Origin: Charina bottae
Taxonomy: Eukaryota; Chordata; Lepidosauria; Squamata; Charinaidae
Length of the DNA: 64,000 nucleotides
NCBI GenBank assembly: GCA_023362775.1
Contig: JALMGJ010000063.1
Location: forward strand, 124,001 to 188,000
Reading direction: 5' to 3'
The notes below the pieces were generated by a model, which worked only from the letters and a program-made list of their open reading frames with translations, did no database searches and was not told the origin of the DNA. Every line of letters begins with the position of its first letter. The stretch's first letter is position 1. This document shows, in pieces, positions 43,905 to 56,300 of the stretch. A program made the position numbers and the translations under genes.

Positions 43905-45316
43905 CCTGCTGTTTGAGGAGCAGGAGCTGCTCAGAGCTGTTTGTGATTAGTCCAGTAAAATAAACGAAGTTTGCAATTGCTGTGAGGTATAGAAGTTGGC
44001 ACCTTTGGTTCTCAAAACACTTTGGAAGCTAAAATCTGCACTGACACCATATGTGTCATCTAGTGCCAGAATTAATGGCTTTTTGGAACACACAGACATC
44101 TAACATGCAAGGCCTGGTCAGCCCATATGGGTACAGCCTTACTAGATGTCAGTGAATTAAACATAATGTTTCATGAAACTTTTTTATATAATAAAGCATC
44201 TCTTAATCTGTGCCCACATCTTTTTTCTCGGAAGAGTTTTAGTTCATTTCACATCTCTAAGCCTTAAAAATACTACTAGGTAAGTTCTAAGGCAATCTAT
44301 TTTCATTTGGTCTACCTTTCTCATTTAAGTTAGAAGTTAGTGGTGCCTCTGCAGAACTAGGTAACCTGTACCCTTTGCCAGGCATCTGAAAGTGAAAGAA
44401 CAATGATTCTGGAATATCACCATAGTTATATGGGGACTGGGCAACTCTGAAGATGAACAATCTTGAACCTGGAGCCTACAGACATCTCTGTGTTCTGTTA
44501 TGCTCATGGCTGCTGGCCTTCTAATTCAACCATTGATGGGGTTTAAATTCAACCCATTAGGCCGCTGCTAGATTAGGGAAGGCTGTTAAAGCGTGCTGGT
44601 TTCCTGATAGCCTACATCCAGGAGGGTACATGGGGCAGATCGAGTATTGTTGCACCCCGAGGCTGTAGATTTCTGCAAACTGGAGCCACAGCATCCAATT
44701 GTGGTTTTTGTTGCATCAGCAGAATCCAGAGGCTTAGGGCCCAGCCAGAGAGAATGCAAGCGCCACAATAAACTTCCTCTGGATTGCATGATACAACTGT
44801 CATTCCAGCGTAAGATGAAACCAGCTTTCGATGAATCCAATCCCGCGCATCATTTATCTTCTTGGCAGTTCTCCCACCAAATATTTGGCATCGCTGAGCA
44901 AAAATAAACGGGCAAGGCATCTGCATTATCAGAAGCAGCAGCAAGCTCAGCTGAGCCAGAGAATTTGTGAAGTGCAGAGAATGAAGACTGTGCCAGTTGT
45001 CCACCTCGGATAGATAATATTGTGTAATTCCACCAGCATAGGACATTTCCCAAGGCAGCTTTTTGGAATCAGGATTGCTTACGGTGAGATTCATTGCAAT
45101 CCCTTTCGGCAAGCTGGTTCGGCTTCACCTTACTTGGCATCCGGAAGGTTTCCCCTTTTTGTATTTGTCGAGCTCAGGAGCAGCTGGAAACAGTTGCTAA
45201 ATCAGAGAAGCGGGATGCCTTTTCTCATCTGCAAATGACCTCATATATTGGGTCAGCAACCTGCAAGCCCAGCTCACATGCAGTTTTGCAGCTCCCCCAA
45301 CTAAATATCATAGTGC
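43905..45316. other. unannotated stretch
   Basis: A 166-codon minus frame lies at 44612-45112 and overlapping frames sit nearby, but none shows a motif I recognise. It could be an eroded pseudogene or an uncatalogued repeat. Confidence 0.4.
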
Positions 45317-45516
45317 AGCTGTGTGACCTTACACCTGGTGACCTGGGGCTAGGTCACCAGGTGTAAGGTCACACAGCTACCTAGAAACATATTTAGGATT
45401 CCCTTACCAACTTTGCTCAGACTGAAGAAGCTCCTTGGATAAGGAGCGAAACGTTTCCACTGAGAAAATAGAAATCCAGTTGACATGATTCAAGCTACAG
45501 ACAATTCCACCTGGAT
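45317..45516 (+). mobile_element. Penelope-like element 3' fragment with perfect hairpin
   Basis: Matches the terminal region of the element at 8481-10733. It opens with a perfect 28-bp inverted repeat (45317-45344 and 45351-45378, 6-base loop), so the copy folds back on itself at its 5' side. It ends about where the larger element's terminus lies (ccttcatagag). Confidence 0.82.
45422..45452 (+). ncRNA. candidate hammerhead ribozyme core, third copy
   Basis: CTGAAGA (45422-45428), stem II gctcctt/aaggagc and GAAAC (45448-45452), as in the other Penelope copy. Here flanking ctcag and ctgag could pair as part of stem I. Confidence 0.55.
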
Positions 45517-47157
45517 GACTGAGAACCTTCATAGAGATGATGGGGAGTCCAAGACATCTGGAGAATGCTGGCTCTATACAGTCAAAAATATTTTACATTT
45601 GCCCCGTAGTTTGCTAAACTGGGACAATACATTTCTGTCTTCGGATTTCTATGCACTTTCTCTTTCCTGGCAGGCTTTTCAATTGACATCCATCTTGGCT
45701 ACCAGGATAATGCAGATTCCTAATAGTGTGTGGGTGTGTAGCTTCTCTGCTGCCCTGGTGAGAGGGGCGGGGAGGGGGGAGGCGGGAGACGAAAGAGGAA
45801 GGTATGGTTGTGGCTGTTGGAGAGTTGTGTGGAGGAAGGTTTAGGTGAGGTGTTGGGACAGAGGGCCTGCTCAGGTGGAGGCGCTGAGTGTGCAACAGAA
45901 GTGCCAGAACCTGATTGGAGCCTGTCTGTCTAGGTTGGTTGTGTGGGACTGGTGGTTCCCAGTGCCTTGGAGATTGGAGGCTGGGGTGGAGGGGAGCCAG
46001 ATAGGGATGGGGGGAGATGGTAGGGGAGGGCATTGCAGTGGTGATGGGCATGGAGAGGTATGGCAGGAGATGGGGACGGGCCGCTCTCGGGGAAGGCAGC
46101 CCTGGTATTTCATACCTGTACCACATTCTGGCCCCCTGTGCTCAGCCCGACGACCTGGTTTCTGGAGCTTTGGTGGCTCTGGACTCTGGCTGCTGCTTCT
46201 TAATGCCAGGTCAACCTGCAATGAAGCTCACCTCATCCACAATTTGATTGCACCACTGAGACCTGGTTGGGCACTGAAGGGGGGTGGTCCCTCTATGCCC
46301 TCCTGGGTTTCGGGTGTGGCATTAGCCATGACTCCAGGACAGGGGTGGGGGTGTGGCTGTTGTTATTTGTGAGTCTCTGGTGGCCTCCAGGGGCCCTGCC
46401 CCAGACATCACCAGATGTGAGACCCTCTGTGAGGCTGAGCCGTAGGGATCAGTGGGGATTGCTGCCCACTTACCTTCCTCCCTGCAGTGTAGCAGCATCC
46501 CTGCCTGTGTTCCTAGACAATGTCTAGACTGGTGGTAGAGTTCCCAGGCTTATGGTTCTGGGGGACCTCAACCTGCCATCTCTGGGCCCGGGGTCCGAGG
46601 TAGCACAGGAATCGAACTTATTCATGGCCCGACTCACATGGGGGACGACACATTGGATCTGGTGTTTGTCTCAGGGCAGTGGTGTTGTGATCTGGACTTG
46701 GGGGACGTTAACATTGGTCCCCTGCCATGGGCAGATCACTCCCTGTTGTTCCTAGAGTTCTCCGCAGCTGCCCCTCACCGCAGGGAGGTAGGGCCTATTA
46801 GATTGACCCAGCCCCGGTGCCTGATGGACCCAGTGCAGTTTCAGAGGGAGCTTGGGGTTTTTTGGCTAATGCTCTTGTTACTGCTTGGAATGCTGCTTTG
46901 GGCGAGCAGCTCCAAGACATGAAACAACACAAGATACACCTAAAGTGCTGCTGGAAGAAGACAAAAAGTGAAGTTGACCGAGCACAGGTAAGAGCCTATA
47001 TTAGGACTTGCCTTGTGGCGATAAGGGCGGCGAAGTGTACTTACTTCTTTGTCCTTATTGCATCTGCAGATAACTGCCCAGTGGCCCTGTTTCAGGTGAC
47101 CAGGTCCCTCTTGGGTAAGGAGGAGCCAGGGGAGCTCCTGCAGGGGTGCTGTGAAGA

Positions 47158-47486
47158 TTTTTTTTTTTTTTAACTTTTTATTATAGAGTTTAACAATGCT
47201 AAAAGATAATACAAACTGAAATCAGAAAGAAAAAAGAAAATAAATAGAAAAAGGAATATTTAAAGAAGGGACTCCTGATCTTTGCAATGAGTACAGGCAA
47301 ATTTAGTATTTCCCCACCCCCTGTAAGATTACATACATGGTTCACTTCTTCCCATACCGCTCCCCCCATCCATTCACAGATCCAAAAATTGTTGTTGTTT
47401 CTGTCCAAGTATTGGCAAAAAGTCCATAAAGGGTTTCCAGAATTTTATAGAAATATTTCTTATTTTAACCCTGATCAGACAAGTCA
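47158..47486 (-). mobile_element. 5'-truncated L1 3' end inserted in the old LINE
   Basis: Starts with a T-run (the poly-A tail on the minus strand), followed by L1 3'UTR-like sequence and a caaaaagtccataaagggtt block resembling 63786-63800 near the window end. The probable target duplication is ctgtgaaga / ctgtgagga at 47149-47157 and 47487-47495. Confidence 0.65.
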
Positions 47487-47609
47487 CTGTGAGGAACATT
47501 CTCGGTATCTGTTGGATAAAGTTGCTTAACTTCGCTTGGAGTTAGACTCTGGTGAGCGGATCCTTTGGAAGTGGCTGAGACACGACTGAGCCCTGTTACT
47601 GAAGATCAT

Positions 47610-48110
47610 TCAGTGGCCTGTTAGAACCAGCAAATGGAGCAGAGCTTAACGTTGTGTAAACTCGTGGGCAGAAAAAGGAATATTGTTTAAAAACACAGCC
47701 TGTGAGCACGTTAGAGAGATTCAGGTTCTTATTCTTACACTTTTAGCCCACCCAAGCATAAAGAAACACACGCTTAGACATTGCAGGTACAAAAAATAAG
47801 TACATAAGAGTTCTTACATTTATTCTGTCCAGGTACAGCCATTTCAGTAGAAAATTGGTTTCAGTTCTTCTTTCTGTTCCCTAAACTGAATACCTCTGGC
47901 CCTGTTTGCTGCCAGAGGCTGCGTGGAGAAAGGGGGAAAAAGCCTCTGGAGTTGAGGCCTAGCACATGGCCTCTCCATGGAAGGAGCTAAGGCATGTGCC
48001 TACCCCATCAGTAGAAGAATCAGAGAGAGAGAGAGGAAATGGGAGGGGCAACAAGCAACTTCCTCTAGCACAGAGTTTGCCTCCTAGAGCAATCACCCAT
48101 ATGCTAATGA
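47610..48110. other. unidentified insertion within the old LINE
   Basis: LINE coding similarity stops near 47600 and resumes near 48150. The intervening ~0.5 kb is unrelated to the LINE and to any family I recognise. It contains a (ga)n tract near 48021-48034. A solo LTR is one possibility, but no clear ends or target duplication were found. Confidence 0.35.
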
Positions 48111-48905
48111 TGCATGCTTGGTTTGCTGAATTCCAAGAGTTATCTGGGAGGAGTTTGAGTTGGTTGATTCTGAGGAAGTGGACAGGGTCCTTGTGGCTGT
48201 GAGCTTGGCCATCTGTGTTCTGGACCCATGCCCCTCCAGGTTGGTCAAGGCCTCCCAAGAGGTGGCATGTGGTTGGGTCCAAGCAGTGGTTAATGCCTCT
48301 TTGTGGGAGGAGGTATTACTGCCTGCCTTGAAGGAGGGGGTGGTGTGCCCCCTTCTCACGTGGCCATCCTTGGACCCAGCCATGGTAGACAACTTTTGTC
48401 CAGTCTCCAACCTTCCCTTTTTGGGGAAGGTTGTTGAGATAGTAGTTGGTGCTCACCTTCAGAGGGCCCTAGATAAAGCAGATTATCTGGACCCTTTTTA
48501 GTCTGGGTTCAGGCCAGGGTACAGCTCTGAGACAGCATTGGTTGTACTTGCTGATGACCTTTGGAGGGCTCAGAATGGGGGTGGTGCAACTGTCCTGGCT
48601 CTCCTGGATCTCTCAGCAGCTTTTGAAACCATTGACCATGATATCCTTCTGGACCAGCTTTGGGGGTTGGGAGTGAGAGGCACCATTTTGTGGTGATTAT
48701 GCTCCTTTCTCCATGGCCAGTTTCAGTTGGTGTTGGTGGGGAGGGACTGGTTGAGCCCTAGGCCCCTGCAGTGTGGGGTGCCTCAGGCCTCAGGTCTCTC
48801 TCCTCTCCTCTTTAACATTTACATGAAACCATTGGGTGAGGTCATTGAGGGTCAGGATCCAAGGATGAGAGAAGCCGCAACCCAGCTGTTTTGGGGATGG
48901 GAAAT

Positions 48906-49842
48906 GTGAGAAAGGAGCCTAGTTGATGAGAAGGCTCCAGAGATAGACCAGAGGAGATAGAGTGATGGCCAGACACATTGACATAAAGCAGGGGAAAAGT
49001 TAGGTAAGCAGCTGGCTCAGAGGCCATCTTTTTCCTTGAGTAGCAGCTACTGTGAAGGAGAGGAAGGAACAATGTTCAATCTGGCAGGATCCCTTGGCTA
49101 AGAAACAAGCTACTCATCCTGTGACGAAGACTTTACAGGGAATAAGGGGGTTCCTGGGTTGCTGATTAGCTACTAACTCAGTTGATGAGGACTAGAATAG
49201 GTGATACTTCTGACTAGCCCAATCTTGCCTTCAGGAGCTCAGTTACCTTACTGAGGCTGTTAAGTTAAGGATTTGAACAAACCATTGGAACTCCTGATTC
49301 ATAAACCTTGGATTCGTAACTACATGCAGATGTTGAGAAGATGGCAATACTTCAAGCAACAGGTAAAAAGAGGACCAGGACTCTGCTACTTTTTTAACCA
49401 CCTTATTTTCTCACAATAAAAACACTGGATCCTAACAGAGGCCATCATTTACAATAAAAAATATTTGGGTTGAGCAGTCAGAAGAAGTGGTCCTTTACAA
49501 CTCAGGACATTAAAAAAAACCCCAACCATATTAACAAGTACTAGTTTGGCTCATACAGCATACTTAAACAGGTTGCTGAATTAATTCAAACAATCCACAG
49601 AACCATAAACTAACCAGACTAGATTCACACAACATACTGCACCATGCATGCGCAAAACCAAACAAGGTTGATAGTACTGAAGCTCAGGACGTTATACAAA
49701 AGCATCTTGCTAGGTATGGTTAAGCACATTATATAAATACAGCCACCCTATTAGGATAGCTGAGAGATCTGGATAAAATATCATCTAGTACCAAAAGGTA
49801 GAGTAACGTGTATTGTATTTCCAAGTTCATAAAAGGTGGCAG
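48906..49842. other. unannotated spacer
   Basis: No gene or repeat recognised. Confidence 0.45.
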
Positions 49843-49900
49843 CAGCTAGATGACCTTGGCTGATTTTTAAAAAAGCTAGCTGTTTCGTATTTGGATAGGA

Positions 49901-50240
49901 CATGGGTGGGGAACGTCCGGCTCGTGGGCCATATAAGGCCCGCGAAATCATTTGGTCTGGACCTCCCAAGGCAACCGCAGGCCCTTCCGTGCGATTGGCT
50001 CCCGCCTGCAAACCCTGCCCCCTTCCGCGCGATTGGCTCCCGCCCGCAAACCCCGCTCCCAGTACTTGTGATTGGCTCCCGCCCGTAAACCCTGCCCCCT
50101 TCCGCATGATTGGCTCCCGCCCGCAAACCCTGCCCCCTTCCGCATGATTGGCTCCCGACCGCAAACCCTGCCCACCGCTCCATGAATGATTTTATAAATA
50201 TCCAAATGGCCCTTGGCAGAAAAAAGGTTCCCCACCCCTG
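49901..50240. mobile_element. non-autonomous hAT element with internal minisatellite
   Basis: 340 bp with ends catgggtggggaac and gttccccacccctg, and an exact 8-bp duplication ggatagga at 49893-49900 and 50241-50248. About half its length is a tandem array of a ~38-bp unit (49982-50172). Confidence 0.88.
49982..50172. repeat. five-copy minisatellite, ~38-bp unit
   Basis: Five units of 38, 38, 39, 38 and 38 bp. Each contains gattggctcccgcc and gcaaaccc, so each carries an inverted CCAAT box. Unit three has a different start (agtacttgtgattgg). A single unit also occurs in the different hAT element at 13149-13183. Confidence 0.92.
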
Positions 50241-50335
50241 GGATAGGAGGCCCCCAGGCTAGACTAGGAAGTAAGAAACGAAACAAAACAGGAAGAAGAC
50301 CATAGCAAACCACTTTTATTTTGTTGCTATGAAAC

Positions 50336-51827
50336 AAATATGGAGCTGTACAACAGCCATTTTGTTCCTTTCCACAAAACCTTGTACTGCCAGATATAAC
50401 TGAGGTGACTTGCACAGGAGCCTCACACCAGGGACATCAAAGTCACTGGCACTTTCTTATGAAAGAAGCTGAATTGTATTACACACAGAGTCCAAAGGAC
50501 CTTCATTATTATACATATCTTAAAAAGTGGACTACTTAATCCATTTCAGCTTCAAAAATAAAATTTAAAAGATTAATATCCTTTCTGTAGGCATATATGG
50601 AACTCGTATTTCACCTCTTCTGTGACAGTGCCCAGGATAAACAGGCCTTTATCACATAAAGCTTCTACTTGGTGATTCTAATGCACTATTAGAACTGTGG
50701 CTAAGTTCTGTGTTGCTGCAGTGAAAATGCACCATCAAACACTGTATCTCTGCTTATTATGTTTGCTTTTACCGGCATCATTGATCATAATAATACATGA
50801 AAAAGTGAGTTTTTTTTTTTTAAAAAAAAAAAAGTAAAAAAAAACCCAGAAGTAAAAAGCACATAGTGCCAAAATCCTTACTCATAATGAGTCCAAAAGA
50901 GGAAAGGCTGCAGATCTTATTTGCAATGTGGAGATAGTTTAATTCCTAATGGTTAAATTACTTCCATGTTTGCCATAAAGGTGAAATGTAGTGTGCATAT
51001 AATGCAATACCTGATTAAAAAATTAAAATGGAATGCTTTAATATTAAACTATACACACACACACACACACACACACAACAACGAGAAATGAGCTTGAGCC
51101 CTCTTTTGAATTTCTAAAGAGACCTATTTTAAAGATTCATTTAAAAATTCATTTAAAATTTTGCAGGCTTGGGGCCAAACATGGACAAAATTTTGGGGAG
51201 GCCTACATTATAGCCCTGAGGAAACAGTCACCCATAGAATGAAATGTGGGGCAATGGAAACTTGCTGTTCTTTATCCACTTGGATCAACCTTGGAGTCAT
51301 TCACAGTCACAGCCAGACTGTGCATTGCAACTAAGCTCGTTGAATGCAAATATTCATTGCTTGTAGCTCTGGATGTGTATGTGTATAAAATGCTGCATTG
51401 ATTGAAACATATTCCATCCAAATACTGATGCGCAAAATACCAATACTGATTTTAAACTATTTGGGTTTAAAGGTTTTCCTAGTAATTGTTGGAGGCCACA
51501 CACTAAATATTTTTCCAAAGCATAACACCCGTGATCTGTTGGAAAGGGGGAGGGGGAAGAGTTGACTTAACCTGTAACCTAACCCTCACATTCATGAATT
51601 ACAGAAGCTTTTTAGAATCAGAAGCTATATTAACATTATTATATCTAACCTCCCTTATATCAGTGTCATTTCAAAACAATTGCTTAGCCCAAACATTAAC
51701 TGGCTGTCTCCCAATGTAACACATGCTGCAGGACTGTCCATAGATGAAGACAAAATAGGAAGAGGATGATGGTCCTATACCATAAATGCCCTTTGCTTTT
51801 CTTGAAAAGGACATACCAGGTGAAGAC
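50336..51827. other. unannotated stretch with simple repeats
   Basis: Contains T12 immediately followed by A12 (50810-50833) and an (AC)n tract at 51052-51077. No gene recognised. Confidence 0.5.
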
Positions 51828-52018
51828 ACCCAGCTAAGCAATGTTGCACTTGGTTAATACTTGACCAGGAGACCACGAGGAAATCCTAAGAGCGTAGGCT
51901 AGACTGGGAAGTGGAGAGAAATATCTGGAAAGAAAGGAAAGGCAAACCATTCCTGAATTATCCAAGAAAATTAACCGACCTACAGGTATAGCCCCCAACA
52001 CTCAAACTCGACTTAAGG
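51828..52018 (+). mobile_element. 5S-rRNA-derived SINE, 5'-truncated
   Basis: Starts with 5S-like agctaagcaatgttgcacttggtt-type sequence (split here as agctaagcaatg and cttggttaatactt). It then has aggagaccacgagg, the gtaggctagactggg junction also seen in the copy at 40268, and a tail ending near cgacttaagg. Confidence 0.75.
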
Positions 52019-52139
52019 AAAAAAGAATAATTAAAATTTCTGGGTCAAGCTTGTGAAGTTGGAACACACAGTGAGGGTTGATTTTAAAAGCCCATTTAAA
52101 AAGACTGGAATTGCTGCGATATGCAGTTGAATCAGTGGT

Positions 52140-53330
52140 TTCTCCCCCCGTGTTACCTTTAACCATAACCAAGCAATTAAAGGGGGGGAGGAGGAGGAGG
52201 AATTTTGATATGCAGAACGAGACCCCCCCCTTGCTCTTTGAGTCTCGTGAGAGGGAGGGGAGCTTTTATACAAGGGGAGGGGTAGCTGGGAGGGAACGCT
52301 GCAAAAGTGAAGGGAGAACCTTCCAGCTTGGTACGTATCCCTTTCTCCCTCCTCCAGGAAGCGTTTCTTATGCGGAGCTCCTCGGCTCTCGGCCACTGCG
52401 AGGCGATCTCGAGTTCTGGCCAGCTGCAGCCCGGATGTAGCAGCGCAGCAGCCAGCCCGAGCCGCCGAGCGGTGCCTACTGGCCTCCCTCGCCAAGTGTG
52501 GCACCGCGGAGAGCAGGAACATGGCGCTCAGAGCGATGTAACAGAGAAAGAGCAGGAGATGCCGCGGGCGCCCGCCTGACACGCAGCCGGCCGGCCGTCG
52601 GTAGGCACGGGCAGGGCTGGGGAATGAATGGCGCTGCTTGGGACTTTGGAGCCGCATCCAGAATGGGGAAAGGAAAGGGCGGACGGGGAGCATCCCTAGC
52701 CTAGCCCGGAGGGAGGGAAAGGGAGAGAAGAGAAGAGAGACCCTGCCTGTCAGCGCCTTTGTCGCCTTTCCCCGTCTCCGTAGGCAGCGCTGCCTTCCGG
52801 CTTGCGAGGCCGGCAACTCCGCCGCGCAGAAACGAGACGGAGCCGGTGGGTGGGTGTGGAGCGGCGTGCGCCATCGCCGGAGCTGCCGAGGGAGCGACCG
52901 GGAACGAGAGGATCCCGGGCGGCATTTGGGGATGGCGTCTAACCCTCCCCGGCTCCAGGAGGGCCGGAGCGGCGGAATCACACACCGCTGTCCTGGCGCC
53001 GGCCCGAACTACTGTTCCTGAGGAGGGCGGGTCCGCGCGTTTCTGGGTGTGCGCGAAACCTCGGGCGAAGTCGGAACCGGGCGTCGCGCTGCTTAGAAAT
53101 AAGCCTGCTGCTGGGTGGCGAGAAGCCTCACTTGCCCAAAACCAATTCGGTAGGATCGCTCCTAATACGTGGCTGGCAACTGTCGACATGCCACAGAGAT
53201 ACATGTGTGGACGTGTATACCCGGGCGCACCTCACATTCGGCGAGATTTTGTGGGGTGAAAGGCTTTTAAGGAAGTGGAGGGATTATCCGAACCGAATGG
53301 AGGTCTGTGATTCTGCGCGCTCATGATTTA
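52140..53330. promoter_or_regulatory. CpG island, candidate host-gene promoter
   Basis: A sharp rise in G+C and CpG against AT-rich flanks, with runs such as gcggcgtgcgcc and ccgcgcag. It is not explained by a repeat. A TATAAAA box is present on the minus strand at 52264-52270. Donor-like gtaggc occurs on the plus strand near 52600. A 316-codon minus frame (52031-52981) includes a 20-residue hydrophobic stretch (HLLLFLCYIALSAMFLLSAV, about 52500-52560), which could be a signal anchor, but long frames are expected by chance at this composition. The direction of transcription is undecided. Confidence 0.6.
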
Positions 53331-56300
53331 AAGAAATTATACAAAATAGGAACATCTAAAATGTGTTCCAGTGGATTGTGCAGCAAACTCTGTGACCTTG
53401 CCATTTTAGATACCGGGAAGGTAGCAAAAAAAAAAAAAGGGGGGGGGTGGGGGGAGAGAGAGACCTGAATCCAATTAAACAATACCGTCTTTTTAGACTC
53501 TAATGAAGAAACTTTTGATTTGCAAGCTACTTGCTTGGATTTGATTTCACACTTTTTGTTTGTTTAACAGTGTTTCATGGATGAGACATGCCTCTATTCA
53601 TAAAATCAAGTGGACCTAAAATATGTAAATAGTGTCTTTTGCCAAATCTCTTGAAGCCCAGCCTCATAAATGTAAATATTCTTTGGTGTGTATTTCTAGG
53701 AATTTAAAGGAAACAGCAGATAATATCCAACTAAGTAACACTTTGTTTGCAAACATGCCTTTAGAGCACATTATTTTAAAAAGTTCCACAGAACTAAACC
53801 CCAAGTAACACTGATTTAAAAGTAAGCAGGTGGACAGTTGCAATCTTAATCTAAGGTTATTTTTCAACAAGTTGGCTATGGATCCCTTCACTCTTAAAAA
53901 TTTTTAAATAACAGAAAGTGAAGGATTAATTAAACCCTCCAAGCAGGTTACCTTTATAGCTAAATAATTAACTTTTCACTAGAAATCAAAGATGGTGTAA
54001 AAACTCATTATAAGAATTAGATTGTCACACTGAAAGTCCACAGTGTAGGGAGTAGGCAAGAAATCTTGAAGCCCACTTTTGAAATCAGTAGAAGATACCA
54101 CCAAATCTCTTTAATTATATGGACTTTCAAAAATGAAACTTAAGATGTTGCCTACTTTTGCTATTTATATGGGCATTAAAGTTATTTTAGGAATTTGCTA
54201 ATTCTTGTCCCTTTTCATACAATATATACATTTCACTGGGTGTGGTGCTCTGGGGTTTATGGCAGTATTTGTATAATGCCTACATTATTTCTGAATTATT
54301 TCTGGCATGGGATGGGGAAAGCCATAGCAGCTTTGCATAGCACAACGAAAGTGTGCAAGACATCAGATCAGGGTCCCCAGGCTGATATCTTCCAGAAGTA
54401 ATGGACTTCAGCTTTCAGAATCCCCTAACTAAAGTCATTATGAGAGGGCGCCAGGTTGGCAAAGATTGACAGTAAGACATATGAATGAAAAAAGGAAAGC
54501 CATGATGCCCAAAGGAATGATACAGTGATTTCCTGTATTTCTCCTTGGGGGAGTTGGGCGGTGATAAATCCAATAAAATGTATGTCTATCCATCCATCCA
54601 TCCATCCATCCATCCATCCATCCATCCATCCATCCATCCATCCATCCATAGGCATGCACATTCAGGAGAATATGGAGAAAGGGAATAGGAGAATTGCATA
54701 TGGGGCTGACATCAACTCCAGGCATCCTTGGGTCCAAAGATCCCTGTCCTTGGCTTCTTGTTATTATTTTCTTGTTGGGTTGACAACAACAATGTTCTCT
54801 CCTAGCATCACTCAGAGGCATAGTGGCAAACTTAATGGGTAGTTAGCTGCAATTATTCAGCATTGCCCTGCCTACAACCAGCCCAGCCACATAAACCTCT
54901 GATAGAGGGAGCTAGAATAGTTGCCAGTTCCATACATTCTAAAAGTAAGGGCTTTAGTTCATTGATTCCAAATTATAAAAATAACTTTTTCATATCTTAC
55001 CATGGCTTGTGCTAAGAGTTTCTAAATTAATATCGAAGGAGTGGATCATCACACTTGATGTTCTTATTTCCCTTCTGAATTTGGGGCAACTTGGAACTTA
55101 AGAAAACTAATCCCTTTTGTAGCAGAAAGCTGAGATTCATGCCGGCAAGCTGATGTTCCTAGAGGTGTGGAAGATGGCAGAGAGATTTCTGATCAGCAAG
55201 CTGAGGAATAGACACAGTCTATTCCAGCAAATATTAGTAAATCTTAATAGAAAATGTGAAACCTCCTGTTTGCTTTTCTTCAGAGCTGACCAAGAGATTT
55301 AAGACACCAGCCTTGGTTGACATATGTCCCTCTTGATGCAATGGAACAACATGTCTTCTTCAAGCCATCAAACTTCACTTGTTTCTAAACAACTAACCCA
55401 AACCACTTTTGTTGTCAGTTGGACCTCACTCTGTATAATATAGCCTCTCTACTACTATGGGTTTACACCTGATTATGTTGTTCCTCTGACCAATTCCCCT
55501 TTTCAGAATCCTTTATCAGTCCCCCCCTTTTTTTATAGATACTGAGTTGAAAGCCAGTCAGTTTTCTTTGACTTTTCTTCACAATGGAATTGTGGTGCTT
55601 GGCTTCAGCTAGGTATATTCAGAAGTCATGCATACTTCACTTCCAGTGCCAATCTGTCCCTACATGGAGATACTACTGTATTCTGTCTTCCTCCAAAACT
55701 TAGCTTTGCTCATTTTCTTAGACGTATTTCCATTTATATCATAATTCAGCAAGTTTTCTTGACCTGGGGTACCTTGTATGATTCTACCTAATGACCCAAT
55801 GTCACAAATCACCTGAAATCTCTTTGAGATAATGCAAAATCTTGCAGTTTCTTAGAATTCTTGTCCAAGATTACTGAAAGCTCTTTAACTCACAGTATTT
55901 ATGTTATTCTATTTTAGGATGTTGGTGGATGTCCTGTGACCCTTAGACATATCTCACTGATCTCTGATTTAAACCCTGAACCAGATCTGTGCAACTCTAT
56001 GAGCATATTAGCATCCAATTCAGCCACAGAATCATGACAATTACAATTGCTTTGATGCATAGTTGAAGGAGGATAATATGTGATCTTTCAGGTATCGTTG
56101 GTCTGCACTTTTCGTGGCTCCTCACTATTGGCCCTGCTGCCTGGAGGTAATGGAATTTGAAGTTCAAAAACCTATGGAAGTCCACAAGATGTTCATCTTT
56201 CACTTCCATATTTTGAAGCAGAAAAAAGATATATGGATTATTTCCTAACAGAAGCGCAGGCTATCCATTACAGTTCTCTCCTTAGCTCTGTTGCTGTGTC

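Larger units (their letters stand above)
45720..48905 (+). pseudogene. decayed L2/CR1-type LINE with two interruptions
   Basis: A GC-rich 5' region (about 45740-46140) precedes scattered endonuclease pieces in changing phases: LNARSTCNEAHLIHNLI near 46200, LGDLNLPSL near 46556 and DDTLDLVFVSGQW near 46640-46690. A linker similar to KTKSEVDRAQVRAYIR lies near 46957-47010. RT pieces resume near 48150: LDPCPSRLVKA, LLDLSAAFETIDHDILLDQL (about 48603-48662) and GVPQASGLSPLLFNIYMKPLG (about 48777-48839). The sequence stops before the catalytic YADD block, so the 3' part has been lost. Many stops and shifts show it is old. The 5' boundary is approximate. Confidence 0.72.
49843..50335 (+). mobile_element. 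5S-derived SINE split by a hAT element
   Basis: The left part 49843-49900 (gcagctagatgaccttggctg ... tttggatagga) and the right part from 50249 (ggcccccaggctagactagg) resemble the 5S-Sauria SINE. They join across the hAT insertion at the conserved ttggataggag box. Confidence 0.6.

Noticed and set aside
45614..46221. Pro/His-rich minus-strand proteins
   Set aside because: They are antisense of the G-rich 5' region of an old L2/CR1 LINE.
49982..50172. CRISPR-like array of regular repeats
   Set aside because: The units are contiguous with no unique spacers and lie inside a hAT element of a eukaryotic genome.
50810..50833. T12A12 as a regulatory or recombination site
   Set aside because: It is most simply explained as abutting homopolymers; no other supporting signal is visible.
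52031..52981. A 316-codon minus-strand frame as a real protein gene
   Set aside because: It lies in a CpG island where stop codons are rare; it has low-complexity Arg/Pro/Ser content, no recognised domain and overlaps frames on the other strand. Kept only as a weak lead.
54425..54842. Repeat proteins (MDGW or HPSI repeats)
   Set aside because: They are translations of the (ATCC)n microsatellite.
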